64,000 nucleotides of DNA from an uncultured bacterium (lineage in GTDB: Bacteria > Bacillota > Clostridia > Lachnospirales > Lachnospiraceae): contig CAMTMP010000022.1 in the NCBI GenBank assembly GCA_947073545.1, forward strand, positions 1-64,000, read 5' to 3'. The position numbers and the translations under genes are program-made. Shown one piece after another: positions 42,194-50,734 of the stretch (position 1 is its first letter; each line of letters starts with the position of its first letter). Under the pieces are notes generated by a model that had not been told where the DNA came from, did not search any database, and saw nothing but the letters and a program-made list of their open reading frames with translations.

Positions 42194-44890
42194 TTATATA
42201 AGCTGCGTGAGCCGCTCCTCCACCTGAGCCTTCATCTGCGCATATTTTTCCAGCTTCGCGCGCTCCTCATCCACCTTCTGCTTCGGCGCTTTGGACATGA
42301 ATTTCTCGTTGCCGAGCATCCCCTGTACTCTGGCAAGTTCGCTTTCCAGCCGCTTCTGCTCCTTTTTCAGACGCTCGATCTCCTGCGCGATATCCACCAG
42401 TTCTTCAAAGGGAATGTAAACCGTCGCGTTCGGGATCACCACGGAAACGGCGCTGTCGTCTATACCGTTCTTGTCCGCCTGCACAGTCAGCCCGGATGCC
42501 GCCGCAAGCGAAGTGAAAAACTGTCTTCCCTCCTCAAAGATCAGGCGCACGTCTTCCTTTTCGCTGACTACATACACTGCCGCTTTTCTGCCGGGAGCAA
42601 CGTTCATTTCGGTTCTCACATTGCGGATGCCGCGCACTGCCTCCTTCATAAGCTCGATGGCATTCTCCTCTTTTGCAAACTGTCTGTCCTCCCGGAATAT
42701 AGGCCAGTCGGATACCATGACAGATTCCTCTTTCGACTGTATCGTGCAGAAAATCTCCTCCGTGATAAAGGGCATATAAGGATGCAGGAGTTTTAGCGCG
42801 GAGGTAAGCACATTCTGCAGTGTCCACAGCGCAGCCCTCTTTCCTTCTTCCTCACCGGCCTCCGTGCTGTAAAGACGGGGCTTCGCCATCTCGATATACC
42901 AGTCGCAGAACTCGTCCCAGATAAAATCGTACACCTTCTGCACCGCAATGCCAAGCTCGAAGCTGTCCATGTTGTCCGTCACTTCTTTGACAAGAGCATT
43001 CAGTTTGGAGAGAATCCACTTATCCACCGGGTAGAGACTTTCCCTTATCTCCTCGTAGGTAGTCTCCCAGCCGCGCTTTCCGGTTTTCTCCTCCTCCTGA
43101 TCCATGTTCATCATAATGAAGCGGGACGCGTTCCACACCTTGTTTGCAAAGTTCCGGCTCGCCTCCACTCTCTCATAGTAGAAACGCATATCATTGCCCG
43201 GCGCGTTTCCCGTGATCAGCGTAAGCCGCAGCGCGTCCGCACCGTACTGGTCGATGATCTCCAGCGGGTCAATGCCGTTGCCGAGGGACTTACTCATCTT
43301 CCGCCCCTGAGAATCCCGCACAAGGCCGTGGAACAGCACCGTCTTAAAAGGTTTCTCCCCCATCTGCTCATAGCCGGAGAAGATCATGCGAATAACCCAG
43401 AAGAAAATAATGTCATATCCCGTCACAAGCACATCCGTGGGATAGAAATAGTCCAGATCCTCTGTCTTTTCCGGCCATCCCAGCGTGGAGAACGGCCAAA
43501 GCGCCGAGGAAAACCAAGTGTCCAGCGTGTCGGGATCCTGCGTGAAATGGATTTCTCCGCATTTCGGGCACACCGACGGCGCATCCTTCGCCACCACGAT
43601 CTCTCCGCACTTGTCGCAGTAGTAAGCCGGAATCCTGTGCCCCCACCAGAGCTGGCGGCTGATACACCAGTCACGAATATTGTCCGTCCAGTTGTAATAA
43701 ATCTTCTCCATGCGCTCCGGAATCAGCCTGATCTCACCCTTCTTCACCGCCTCCACGGCAGGTTTAATCAGCTCATCCATCCTCACGAACCACTGTTTTT
43801 TAATCATCGGCTCAATGGTTGTCTTGCACCGGTCATGGGTGCCTACGTTGTGGGAGTAGTCCTCGATCCGCACAAGAAGCCCTTCTCTCTCAAGCTCCTC
43901 CACAATCTGCTTTCTCGCCTCGTAGCGGTCAAGCCCCTGATACTTCCCGCCGTTTTCATTGATGGTGGCATCGTCGTTCATAATATTGACTTCCGGCAGA
44001 TTGTGGCGTTTTCCGACCTCGAAGTCGTTGGGGTCGTGGGCGGGCGTGATCTTCACAACGCCTGTCCCGAACTCCATGTCCACATACTCGTCCTCCACCA
44101 CAGGAATCGCCTTGTTTACGATCGGCAGCCAGACCTGTCTTCCCTTTAGATAAGTGTATCTCTCATCGTTTGGATTCACCGCCACCGCCGTATCACCAAG
44201 CATGGTCTCCGGACGTGTGGTCGCGAACTCGAGAAACTCCGTCCTGCTGGGATGACCGTTTTGGTCAACCAAGGGGTACTTGATGTGCCAGAAATGTCCC
44301 GCCTGCTCCTGATACTCCACCTCCGCGTCGGAGATGGACGTGTTGCACACAGGGCACCAGTTGATGATGCGGCTTCCCTTGTAGATCCAGCCTTTCTCGT
44401 GCATCTTGCAGAACACTTCGGTGACCGCCTTATTGCAGCCCTCGTCCATGGTAAACCGCTCCCTGTCCCAGTCACAGGAGGAGCCGAGCTTCTTAAGCTG
44501 GGAAACGATCCGTCCGCCATACTCCTTCTTCCAGTCCCATGCCCGCTCCAAAAATCCTTCTCTGCCAAGGTCGTTCTTGTCGATGCCCTCCTCTTTGAGC
44601 TTCTCGATGATCTTCACCTCGGTGGCGATGGAGGCGTGATCCGTCCCCGGCTGCCAGAGCGCGTTATAGCCCTGCATCCTCTTATAGCGGATCAGGATAT
44701 CCTGCATGGTATTGTCAAGGGCATGTCCCATGTGGAGCTGCCCGGTGATGTTCGGCGGCGGAATCACGATTGTGAAAGGTGTCTTCGTCCTGTCCACCTC
44801 TGCGTGAAAATATTTGTTATCCAGCCACTTCTGGTATAATCTGTCCTCGATGCCTTTTGGATCGTAGGTTTTTGCGAGTTCTCTGCTCAT
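42194..44890 (-). CDS. valS: Valyl-tRNA synthetase
   Basis: 898-residue class I synthetase. HIGH-type motif HMGH within PPPNITGQLHMGHALDN (45-60), the editing domain with TTRPETMLGDTAVAV, KMSKSLGNGIDP (about 533), the anticodon domain, and a C-terminal coiled coil (IERLKKEQKRLESELARVQG). A zinc ribbon-like CDKCGE...CPKCGE occurs at about 410-430. The T-box leader upstream regulates it by charged tRNA-Val levels. Confidence 0.97.
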   Translation of the reverse strand: MSRELAKTYDPKGIEDRLYQKWLDNKYFHAEVDRTKTPFTIVIPPPNITGQLHMGHALDNTMQDILIRYKRMQGYNALWQPGTDHASIATEVKIIEKLKEEGIDKNDLGREGFLERAWDWKKEYGGRIVSQLKKLGSSCDWDRERFTMDEGCNKAVTEVFCKMHEKGWIYKGSRIINWCPVCNTSISDAEVEYQEQAGHFWHIKYPLVDQNGHPSRTEFLEFATTRPETMLGDTAVAVNPNDERYTYLKGRQVWLPIVNKAIPVVEDEYVDMEFGTGVVKITPAHDPNDFEVGKRHNLPEVNIMNDDATINENGGKYQGLDRYEARKQIVEELEREGLLVRIEDYSHNVGTHDRCKTTIEPMIKKQWFVRMDELIKPAVEAVKKGEIRLIPERMEKIYYNWTDNIRDWCISRQLWWGHRIPAYYCDKCGEIVVAKDAPSVCPKCGEIHFTQDPDTLDTWFSSALWPFSTLGWPEKTEDLDYFYPTDVLVTGYDIIFFWVIRMIFSGYEQMGEKPFKTVLFHGLVRDSQGRKMSKSLGNGIDPLEIIDQYGADALRLTLITGNAPGNDMRFYYERVEASRNFANKVWNASRFIMMNMDQEEEKTGKRGWETTYEEIRESLYPVDKWILSKLNALVKEVTDNMDSFELGIAVQKVYDFIWDEFCDWYIEMAKPRLYSTEAGEEEGKRAALWTLQNVLTSALKLLHPYMPFITEEIFCTIQSKEESVMVSDWPIFREDRQFAKEENAIELMKEAVRGIRNVRTEMNVAPGRKAAVYVVSEKEDVRLIFEEGRQFFTSLAAASGLTVQADKNGIDDSAVSVVIPNATVYIPFEELVDIAQEIERLKKEQKRLESELARVQGMLGNEKFMSKAPKQKVDEERAKLEKYAQMKAQVEERLTQLI

Positions 44891-44925
44891 GGTTCTCCTC
44901 CTTTTTTCTGTTTCTGGCTCTGCTT

Positions 44926-45001
44926 ATAAGCAGACTCGAAATGCTTCGCATTTCTCGTTCGCGTTGCTCAATGCTTCCATGCGCGCACAATGAACGCCCT
45001 C
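44926..45001. repeat. 76-bp repeat, copy B
   Basis: Ungapped match to copy A (30774-30849), with 31 of the first 39 bases and the last nine identical. Its left end overlaps a perfect 16-bp palindrome (TCTGCTTATAAGCAGA, 44919-44934), its interior holds a GAAATGC-TTC-GCATTTC hairpin, and its right end is the lower strand of the T-box terminator. Confidence 0.6.
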
Positions 45002-45273
45002 TGCCAGTCTCCTGACAAAGGGCGTAGTTACGCGGTACCACCTTAATTTATCACTCAGTGAAGCCAAAACCTTTCCGGCCTCCAATCCGTTAACGGGGAT
45101 TAGGCGTGGACACTTACATCCGATTTCGCCGTTTCTGTGACGAAAACGTTTCTGCATCCCGGTTCCGAAGCCACCTTCCCCAGGTTCCCTTCCGAAGGAA
45201 TCTCTCAGCCTGTGATCCCTCTCTCTGGCGGCGGCGCCTGTGTACTCCTCTTCGTCATCACCTTTACAATTAT
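44995..45273 (-). promoter_or_regulatory. T-box leader of valS
   Basis: The T-box sequence AAGGTGGTACCGCG is on the minus strand at 45031-45044. It is followed by a 13-bp terminator hairpin (44995-45024, CGCCCTTTGTCAG / CTGGCAGAGGGCG with two G-T pairs). Stem I features GAAGAGGAGTA and AGAGAGAGGG at 45200-45255 fit. GTG (a Val codon) in GGAAGGTGGCTTC is a possible specifier, but I could not fold the leader to confirm it. The transcript switches between terminator and antiterminator on uncharged tRNA-Val. Confidence 0.88.
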
Positions 45274-45278
45274 CTAAT

Positions 45279-45307
45279 ACTATAGTCAATGAAATCGCTT
45301 TTGTCAA
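45279..45307 (-). promoter_or_regulatory. Promoter of T-box/valS
   Basis: Minus strand: -35 TTGACA (45302-45307), 17-bp spacer, -10 TATAGT (45279-45284). Near-consensus. Confidence 0.82.
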
Positions 45308-45338
45308 TTCCCATTTCCCTCATAAGGATTTCTTTAAA

Positions 45339-45367
45339 TTGCAAAACACCATTCCTTCCTTTACAAT
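45339..45367 (+). promoter_or_regulatory. Promoter of GGDEF sensor gene
   Basis: -35 TTGCAA (45339-45344), 17-bp spacer, -10 TACAAT (45362-45367). Divergent from the valS promoter. Confidence 0.6.
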
Positions 45368-45411
45368 AGAAGAAACAAAACCCGTTATTTTCGGAAGGAG
45401 GCATTCTCTTC

Positions 45412-47316
45412 ATGTATCATGCCAAAAAGATAGGCGTATTCATCTCCCATATATTCGGCGCTTACCAGCAGGGCGTCTGTCAGGGAATTATCGACCGGGC
45501 CGTGGAATACGGATATACCGCGGAAATCTTTACCTCCCTTGACGGAGAAATTCCCGGTTCCTACGCGCTCGGCGAGGAAAGCATTCTGCATATCCCGAAT
45601 TACGGCAGCTTCGACGGCATCATCTTTGCCTCCGACACCTATATCTCGCAGGAGCTTCGACGGAAAATCCTGATGCGGTTGAAGACCCTCTCCTGTCCGA
45701 TCGTGGAAATCACCGTAAAGGACGCCCATTTTCCTGCGATATCACTGGAAAACAACTCTACGACCGGCGATCTGACCGCGCATTTTCTGACCGCGCACCG
45801 CGCCTCCCGCGTATGTTATCTTGGTTGCTCCACAGAGGCCTATATCTCGGACATGAGAGAATCCTACTACCGGGATGCCTTGAAAAAACAGGGGAAAACA
45901 CCTGCCGAAAACGATATCTGCCACTGTGGCTACGAGAGCGGAGCTGTGGCTTCGGCACTGGACTTTTTCTGCCGGACGGGAACGCCCGACGCCGTAGTCT
46001 GCTACAATGACAGGCTCGCTCTCATGTTCCTCTCCGCCGCGCTCGCCGCCGGATACCGTGTGCCGGAGGACATCGCCATAACCGGATGCGACGATACGCC
46101 GGAGGGCCAAAACGCCTCCCCCATGCTCACCACCGTCTCTTTTCCGGTATATGAGCTGGGCACCCGCGCCATTGAAAATCTGCTGTCCCTGATCCGTGGA
46201 GAAAACCCTGACGCAGGCTGTCCGTCCGCGGAGCCGCTCCTTCGAAACTCCTGCGGCTGCACCCGTTCCACGAACGCCAACGCCGTCTTCCTGACGCAGG
46301 CGCTTACCTCCCGTATCGCCTCGCTTGAAAGCTCCATCCTCAGCTCTATGTATATGTCGTCCTCCCTGCAGCATGTGACGGACCTCGACGCGGGTATGGA
46401 GCTGCTCACGGAATTTTTGCCGCAATTAGAGCACTGTCTTGCGTTTTATCTGTGTCTGTACGCCGACTGGGACTCTGTGTCCAGCCACATTCTTGAACTC
46501 ACGAACCGGGAAGAAACCGCCTCGGACACCGATACCATCCTTCTAAAGTTTGCCTATAAGAACGGAAAACGGCTGCCGGAATGCAGTTTCTTAAAGAAGA
46601 ACCTGCTGCCGGACTTTCTCTACGCCGATTCCGACTGTGCGTATATTTATGTCCCGCTGTATTTTGAAGACAAGAGATTCGGCTATATCGCCCTCGCCTA
46701 TGAGGACAACCGGATCGACTACCAGTTCCGCCTGGTACAGTGGCAGATGAACATCAACCAGATGCTGCAAAGCATCTGTGAAGCCAGACGCACCGGAATG
46801 CTTGTCAGCCGTCTGGAAGATATCTATATGAAAGACGCACTGACCGGCCTTTACAACAAGCACGGCTATGACCGTCTGGAGGGGCCGCTCTTAAACCGCG
46901 CGCTCTCGGAAGGTCTTCCGCTCACGGCCTTCTTAATCGACATGGACGGGCTCAAAAGCATCAACGACACCTACGGCCACAGCGAAGGCGATTTTGCCAT
47001 TCAGGTATTGGGACAGGCCATCGAGAGCACGGCCGCCGAAGGGGATCTCTGCGCCCGTTTTTCGGGGGACGAATTTTATATGCTCACTGCCGGTCTCTCC
47101 GAAAAGGAGGCGAGACAACGTGCACAGTCCATTGCCTCCTTTCTCGACAACTACAATAAATTAAGCAGCAAATCCTATGCCATTTCCTGCAGCTGCGGTT
47201 ACGCCTGCGCGGCCCCCGCTCCCGGTTTTACGCCGGATCACATAGAGGAGCTGTTTTCCCTTGCCGACAGGCAGATGTACCGCGAGAAGGAAAAACATCA
47301 CGCCGCCCGCCGCTAA
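45412..47316 (+). CDS. LacI-type ligand-binding domain fused to GGDEF
   Basis: 634 residues. Residues 1-275 are a periplasmic-binding-protein fold of the LacI/GalR regulator type (KKIGVFISHIFGAYQQGVCQ, PDAVVCYNDRLALMFLSAAL, AGYRVPEDIAITGCDDT) but without a helix-turn-helix, signal peptide or membrane helix, so it should bind a ligand inside the cell. A helical/GAF-like middle follows (about 290-450), then a GGDEF domain (DALTGLYNKHGYDRL; signature FSGDEFYM at about 551). The first G is S, a variant that can still be active. Expected product is c-di-GMP controlled by a sugar-like ligand. Divergent from valS and next to the YesMN genes. Confidence 0.88.
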   Translation: MYHAKKIGVFISHIFGAYQQGVCQGIIDRAVEYGYTAEIFTSLDGEIPGSYALGEESILHIPNYGSFDGIIFASDTYISQELRRKILMRLKTLSCPIVEITVKDAHFPAISLENNSTTGDLTAHFLTAHRASRVCYLGCSTEAYISDMRESYYRDALKKQGKTPAENDICHCGYESGAVASALDFFCRTGTPDAVVCYNDRLALMFLSAALAAGYRVPEDIAITGCDDTPEGQNASPMLTTVSFPVYELGTRAIENLLSLIRGENPDAGCPSAEPLLRNSCGCTRSTNANAVFLTQALTSRIASLESSILSSMYMSSSLQHVTDLDAGMELLTEFLPQLEHCLAFYLCLYADWDSVSSHILELTNREETASDTDTILLKFAYKNGKRLPECSFLKKNLLPDFLYADSDCAYIYVPLYFEDKRFGYIALAYEDNRIDYQFRLVQWQMNINQMLQSICEARRTGMLVSRLEDIYMKDALTGLYNKHGYDRLEGPLLNRALSEGLPLTAFLIDMDGLKSINDTYGHSEGDFAIQVLGQAIESTAAEGDLCARFSGDEFYMLTAGLSEKEARQRAQSIASFLDNYNKLSSKSYAISCSCGYACAAPAPGFTPDHIEELFSLADRQMYREKEKHHAARR

Positions 47317-47323
47317 ACTTACG

Positions 47324-48823
47324 TCAGTCGGTTTTACCCCCCCCCCTGGAAAATTGTGCGTTTTGCACATTTTTCCGGTATTCGCTGGGGGATACCCCGC
47401 AGGAGGCTTTAAATATTTTCATAAAATGCTTTTCGTTTTCGTACCCGATTTTTGCGCTGATATCAATGATCCGCAGATCCGTCTCCTCAAGCAGACGTTT
47501 CGCCTCCTCCATACGGATTCCTTTCAGATAGTTGACGAAATTGCTGCCCGTGTACTCTTTAAAGAGATAGGAAAACAGGGAATAATTCATGGAGATATGG
47601 TTGGAAACCACCGCCATATTCAGATCCTTGTCATAATTCGCCTGTATATAGGAAATCGCCTGCTTGATCTTCTGCTGGTTTTTATTGCTGTCAAAACGGC
47701 TGTTGATCTGCTCATGCAGCTTAAGCAGCCACTCCATGAACTCCGCCTGCCAGACGGCCAATGCCGGATAGGCATAATACGCTTTCAGCCGCTTCACATA
47801 CTCCTGATCCTCCTCCCAGACATTCCGGTAAGTCTTTTGCGCTTCCTTAAAAAAGTCGTCCATACCGTTCACGAAATCGGCGGGCTTAATCCACTCGTTC
47901 CTGACCGCATGAAACAGACCGTTCCACGCTTTCACCAGCTCCTCCGTCTTATCCGTGCCGATCAGCTGTACTCTCTGCAGCTTCATTTCCGCTCCGGTCA
48001 GCCGCCTGCCCTGCTCCGCAAAATCCGCCGGCACATGCTTTTCGGGTTCTTGCGCGTACACCGGCATCCGTCCCACGCAAAAGGCCCGGCGTCTCGCGTC
48101 CACCGCCTCCCTGTATGCCGTTCTGAGCTCCCGGATGCCGCTGTGCAGAAGGCTCACGCCCGCATACTCCCGCGCCAGCTCATTTTTTAACAAAAGCTGC
48201 GTATTTTTCTCCGTCACAAGATACACGTCGTCGCCCTCTATATTGTGCAGATAAATGTAGGGCTGTTCCTGCATTGTTTCGACGTCCTTGGGATTTAACA
48301 CACACACCTGATACGCATGCAGATCAAACTCACTCTCATATTCCGTCTGCATGGTATGAATTTCTTCCTCCGTGATCCGCTCGTTTAACATCAGATATTT
48401 CAACTGCTGGCGTCCAAGGCGCTTGTTTGCCCGGCTGCTCTCCCGGTTCTCGGATATCTCCTGCTCCAGTTTTCTCAAAATATCCCACAGCTTCTCCCGC
48501 TCCACCGGCTTTAAGAGATATTCCCTTGCGCCCATACGAAGCATTTCGACCGCATAGGAAAAATCCGCATACCCGCTGACGGCCACGATCAGGGGTTTCT
48601 CCTCCATCTCCTGAACACTCTGCACCAGCTCCAGACCGGTCATTTTAGGCATACGGATATCCGTGAACATCACGTCCACCTTCTGGCTGCGCAGGATGTC
48701 AAGCGCCATCTCCCCGTTGCCGCATTCCATAATCACCTCCACGGGAACGCCGCTTCGCTGGATCATGGCCCGTATGCCCTGCCGTATTATTTTTTCATCT
48801 TCCACGATCAGTACCGTTTTCAT
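47324..48823 (-). CDS. AraC-type response regulator (YesN-like)
   Basis: About 499 residues from ATG 48823 (GGAGG five bases upstream; the frame is open to a TTG at 48877 with no site). REC domain KTVLIVEDEKIIRQG with phosphoacceptor Asp55 (VDVMFTDIRMPKMTG), a long middle region, and a C-terminal AraC HTH pair (AISYIQANYDKDLNMAVVSNH ... ISAKIGYENEKHFMKIFKA). Partner of the histidine kinase gene just upstream. The coding sequence ends with a 10-base G run (47337-47346 on the plus strand as C10), 11 bases before its stop. Confidence 0.9.
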   Translation of the reverse strand: MKTVLIVEDEKIIRQGIRAMIQRSGVPVEVIMECGNGEMALDILRSQKVDVMFTDIRMPKMTGLELVQSVQEMEEKPLIVAVSGYADFSYAVEMLRMGAREYLLKPVEREKLWDILRKLEQEISENRESSRANKRLGRQQLKYLMLNERITEEEIHTMQTEYESEFDLHAYQVCVLNPKDVETMQEQPYIYLHNIEGDDVYLVTEKNTQLLLKNELAREYAGVSLLHSGIRELRTAYREAVDARRRAFCVGRMPVYAQEPEKHVPADFAEQGRRLTGAEMKLQRVQLIGTDKTEELVKAWNGLFHAVRNEWIKPADFVNGMDDFFKEAQKTYRNVWEEDQEYVKRLKAYYAYPALAVWQAEFMEWLLKLHEQINSRFDSNKNQQKIKQAISYIQANYDKDLNMAVVSNHISMNYSLFSYLFKEYTGSNFVNYLKGIRMEEAKRLLEETDLRIIDISAKIGYENEKHFMKIFKASCGVSPSEYRKNVQNAQFSRGGGKTD

Positions 48824-48873
48824 GGCTGCCTCCATGTCGGAGCATCTTTTCGCGACGACACGCAGGCAAAATC

Positions 48874-50712
48874 TCAAATTTTGCTCTGCGATTCCGGGTA
48901 TGTGGCTCCGTCACAAACCCGCGCCTCCCGCTCTCCACAGTACGCCGGTACACGAACCGTCACCTTCGTGTAACACCCGGACTTGGAATCCACCGCGATC
49001 CCGTACCCTGCTCCGAAGCTCATCCGGATCCGGTCCTGCACATTCTTTAATCCGATCCCGTTGCCTGATCCCCCGTCCGGTTCAATCTCACCGGCGATCC
49101 GTCTCCTGAGCCGTTCAAGCGCCTCCGCATCCATACCCTTACCGGCATCGCTGATCTCAATGACACAATCCCCGTCCCGTATCATTCCCTTGATATAAAT
49201 ATTGGTGTCCTCAGCCAGCTCCTCTATGCCGTGGTAAATGGCATTCTCCACGATGGGCTGCAAAGACATCTTCGGTATCTCCTGCCGCAAAACCTCCTCC
49301 GGCAGATTGAGAGAGAGGTAAATCTCATAGTCAAAGCGCAGATTAATGAGGATGAGGTAATTTCTGATATACGCGATCTCCTCCTCCACGCGCACATTTC
49401 CGGATACCCATTTGATGCTGTACCGGAGCAGATTTCCCAGAGAAGTAATCGCGTCGGAAATGACATACTCCTCGTCGATCTCCGCCATCATCTTGATGGA
49501 CTCCAGCACGTTATAAATGAAATGGGCGTTGATCTGATTTTGCAGCGCGCGTATCTGGGCATTCTTCGCAAGCATTTCCCTGTCTATGTTTTCCCGCATC
49601 AACTGTTCTATGCGGTCTAACATCTTATTGATCTGGCTCCCCAGCTCACCCATCTCGTCGTTACCGCAGGCGTCGATCCGCACTTGCAGATCGCCCTTTT
49701 GTACCACACGGATGGATTTCAGTATTTCATAAAACTGCCGCAGTAGTCTCTTGACAATGGCATTGATCAAAATAGCAAGTCCGGCCAGAATCACCACCAT
49801 AACCGCCACAAAAATATTTCTCATCCGGTACACATAGCGCACGTTTTCCGAGATGTCTTTCACGGATATCAGACTTCCCTGCAATTCTCTGACATACAGA
49901 CCGGACACCACCAGATGCTCCCCGTTTTCTCTGGAATACTCTGTGTACATACCGTCCCTTACAAGCTCCTGCGCCATCTTAAGCCTCACAAATTCCTCTG
50001 TCCCGCCGGTCTGCCCGCCTCCGAAATAGAGCCTGCCGTCGTTGGAGATAAAGCAGCTCCACTCCCCTTCGATATCCTCGTACAGCGGCGGAAACATATT
50101 TTCCATAGTGACCGCCGTCTCCATCACCCCGATCAGACCGTTCTCGTAATCCTCTATATTCGTCACTAACGCCGCTATCTGCGTCGTCCCTTTATTATCA
50201 AAGAGCGCGTCCTCATACTGATAATGCCAGCCCTCCGGTTCCGTCTCTTTTGCCCATGCCATTTTCTGCATACGCGAGCGGTTGTAGAGAATCGGCATCA
50301 TCTCCTGAACATCATCGTTTACGGCGTATACGCGCACGCCGTACAGCAATGTGTTATTGCTGACAAGACGCTCCAGCGCGGCAATATTGGAATGATAAAA
50401 GGCAAGCAGCTCTTCCGTATTCATTTTTTCGTGCCCCGCCGCCTTTTGCAGCGTCTGTAAAAGCGCCTTGTCATTTAAGAAAAACTGTGTCGTCATATTG
50501 ACCGAGTCAATGTTTTTACGGATATGGTCCCGGTTCCGCTCCATCGTGTACGCCATATAATTCCTGTTTTCCCTGATGACATTCTGTTCCGTATTGTAAA
50601 AGAGCACCCCCGCCAGAACGGAAATCGGCAAAGCCACCAAAAAACAGATAACCAGCGTAAACTTGCTATTCAGTTTTAAACCGCCAAATGCATCCTCTAA
50701 GCGTCTCTTCAT
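48874..50712 (-). CDS. Sensor histidine kinase (YesM-like)
   Basis: 612 residues. A membrane helix (FTLVICFLVALPISVLAGVLF), an extracellular sensory domain of about 250 residues, a second helix (IFVAVMVVILAGLAILINAIV), HAMP (VQKGDLQVRIDACGNDEMGE), then the His-kinase domain of the HisKA_7 type with the phosphorylated histidine in QINAHFIYNVLESIK (about 397), and ATPase boxes ENAIYHGIEE, DAGKGMD and GNGIGLKNVQ. Precedes the AraC-type response regulator and follows a solute-binding lipoprotein gene, which may be its sensory partner. Confidence 0.9.
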   Translation of the reverse strand: MKRRLEDAFGGLKLNSKFTLVICFLVALPISVLAGVLFYNTEQNVIRENRNYMAYTMERNRDHIRKNIDSVNMTTQFFLNDKALLQTLQKAAGHEKMNTEELLAFYHSNIAALERLVSNNTLLYGVRVYAVNDDVQEMMPILYNRSRMQKMAWAKETEPEGWHYQYEDALFDNKGTTQIAALVTNIEDYENGLIGVMETAVTMENMFPPLYEDIEGEWSCFISNDGRLYFGGGQTGGTEEFVRLKMAQELVRDGMYTEYSRENGEHLVVSGLYVRELQGSLISVKDISENVRYVYRMRNIFVAVMVVILAGLAILINAIVKRLLRQFYEILKSIRVVQKGDLQVRIDACGNDEMGELGSQINKMLDRIEQLMRENIDREMLAKNAQIRALQNQINAHFIYNVLESIKMMAEIDEEYVISDAITSLGNLLRYSIKWVSGNVRVEEEIAYIRNYLILINLRFDYEIYLSLNLPEEVLRQEIPKMSLQPIVENAIYHGIEELAEDTNIYIKGMIRDGDCVIEISDAGKGMDAEALERLRRRIAGEIEPDGGSGNGIGLKNVQDRIRMSFGAGYGIAVDSKSGCYTKVTVRVPAYCGEREARVCDGATYPESQSKI

Positions 50713-50734
50713 CCAACACCCACCACGCGCCCGC

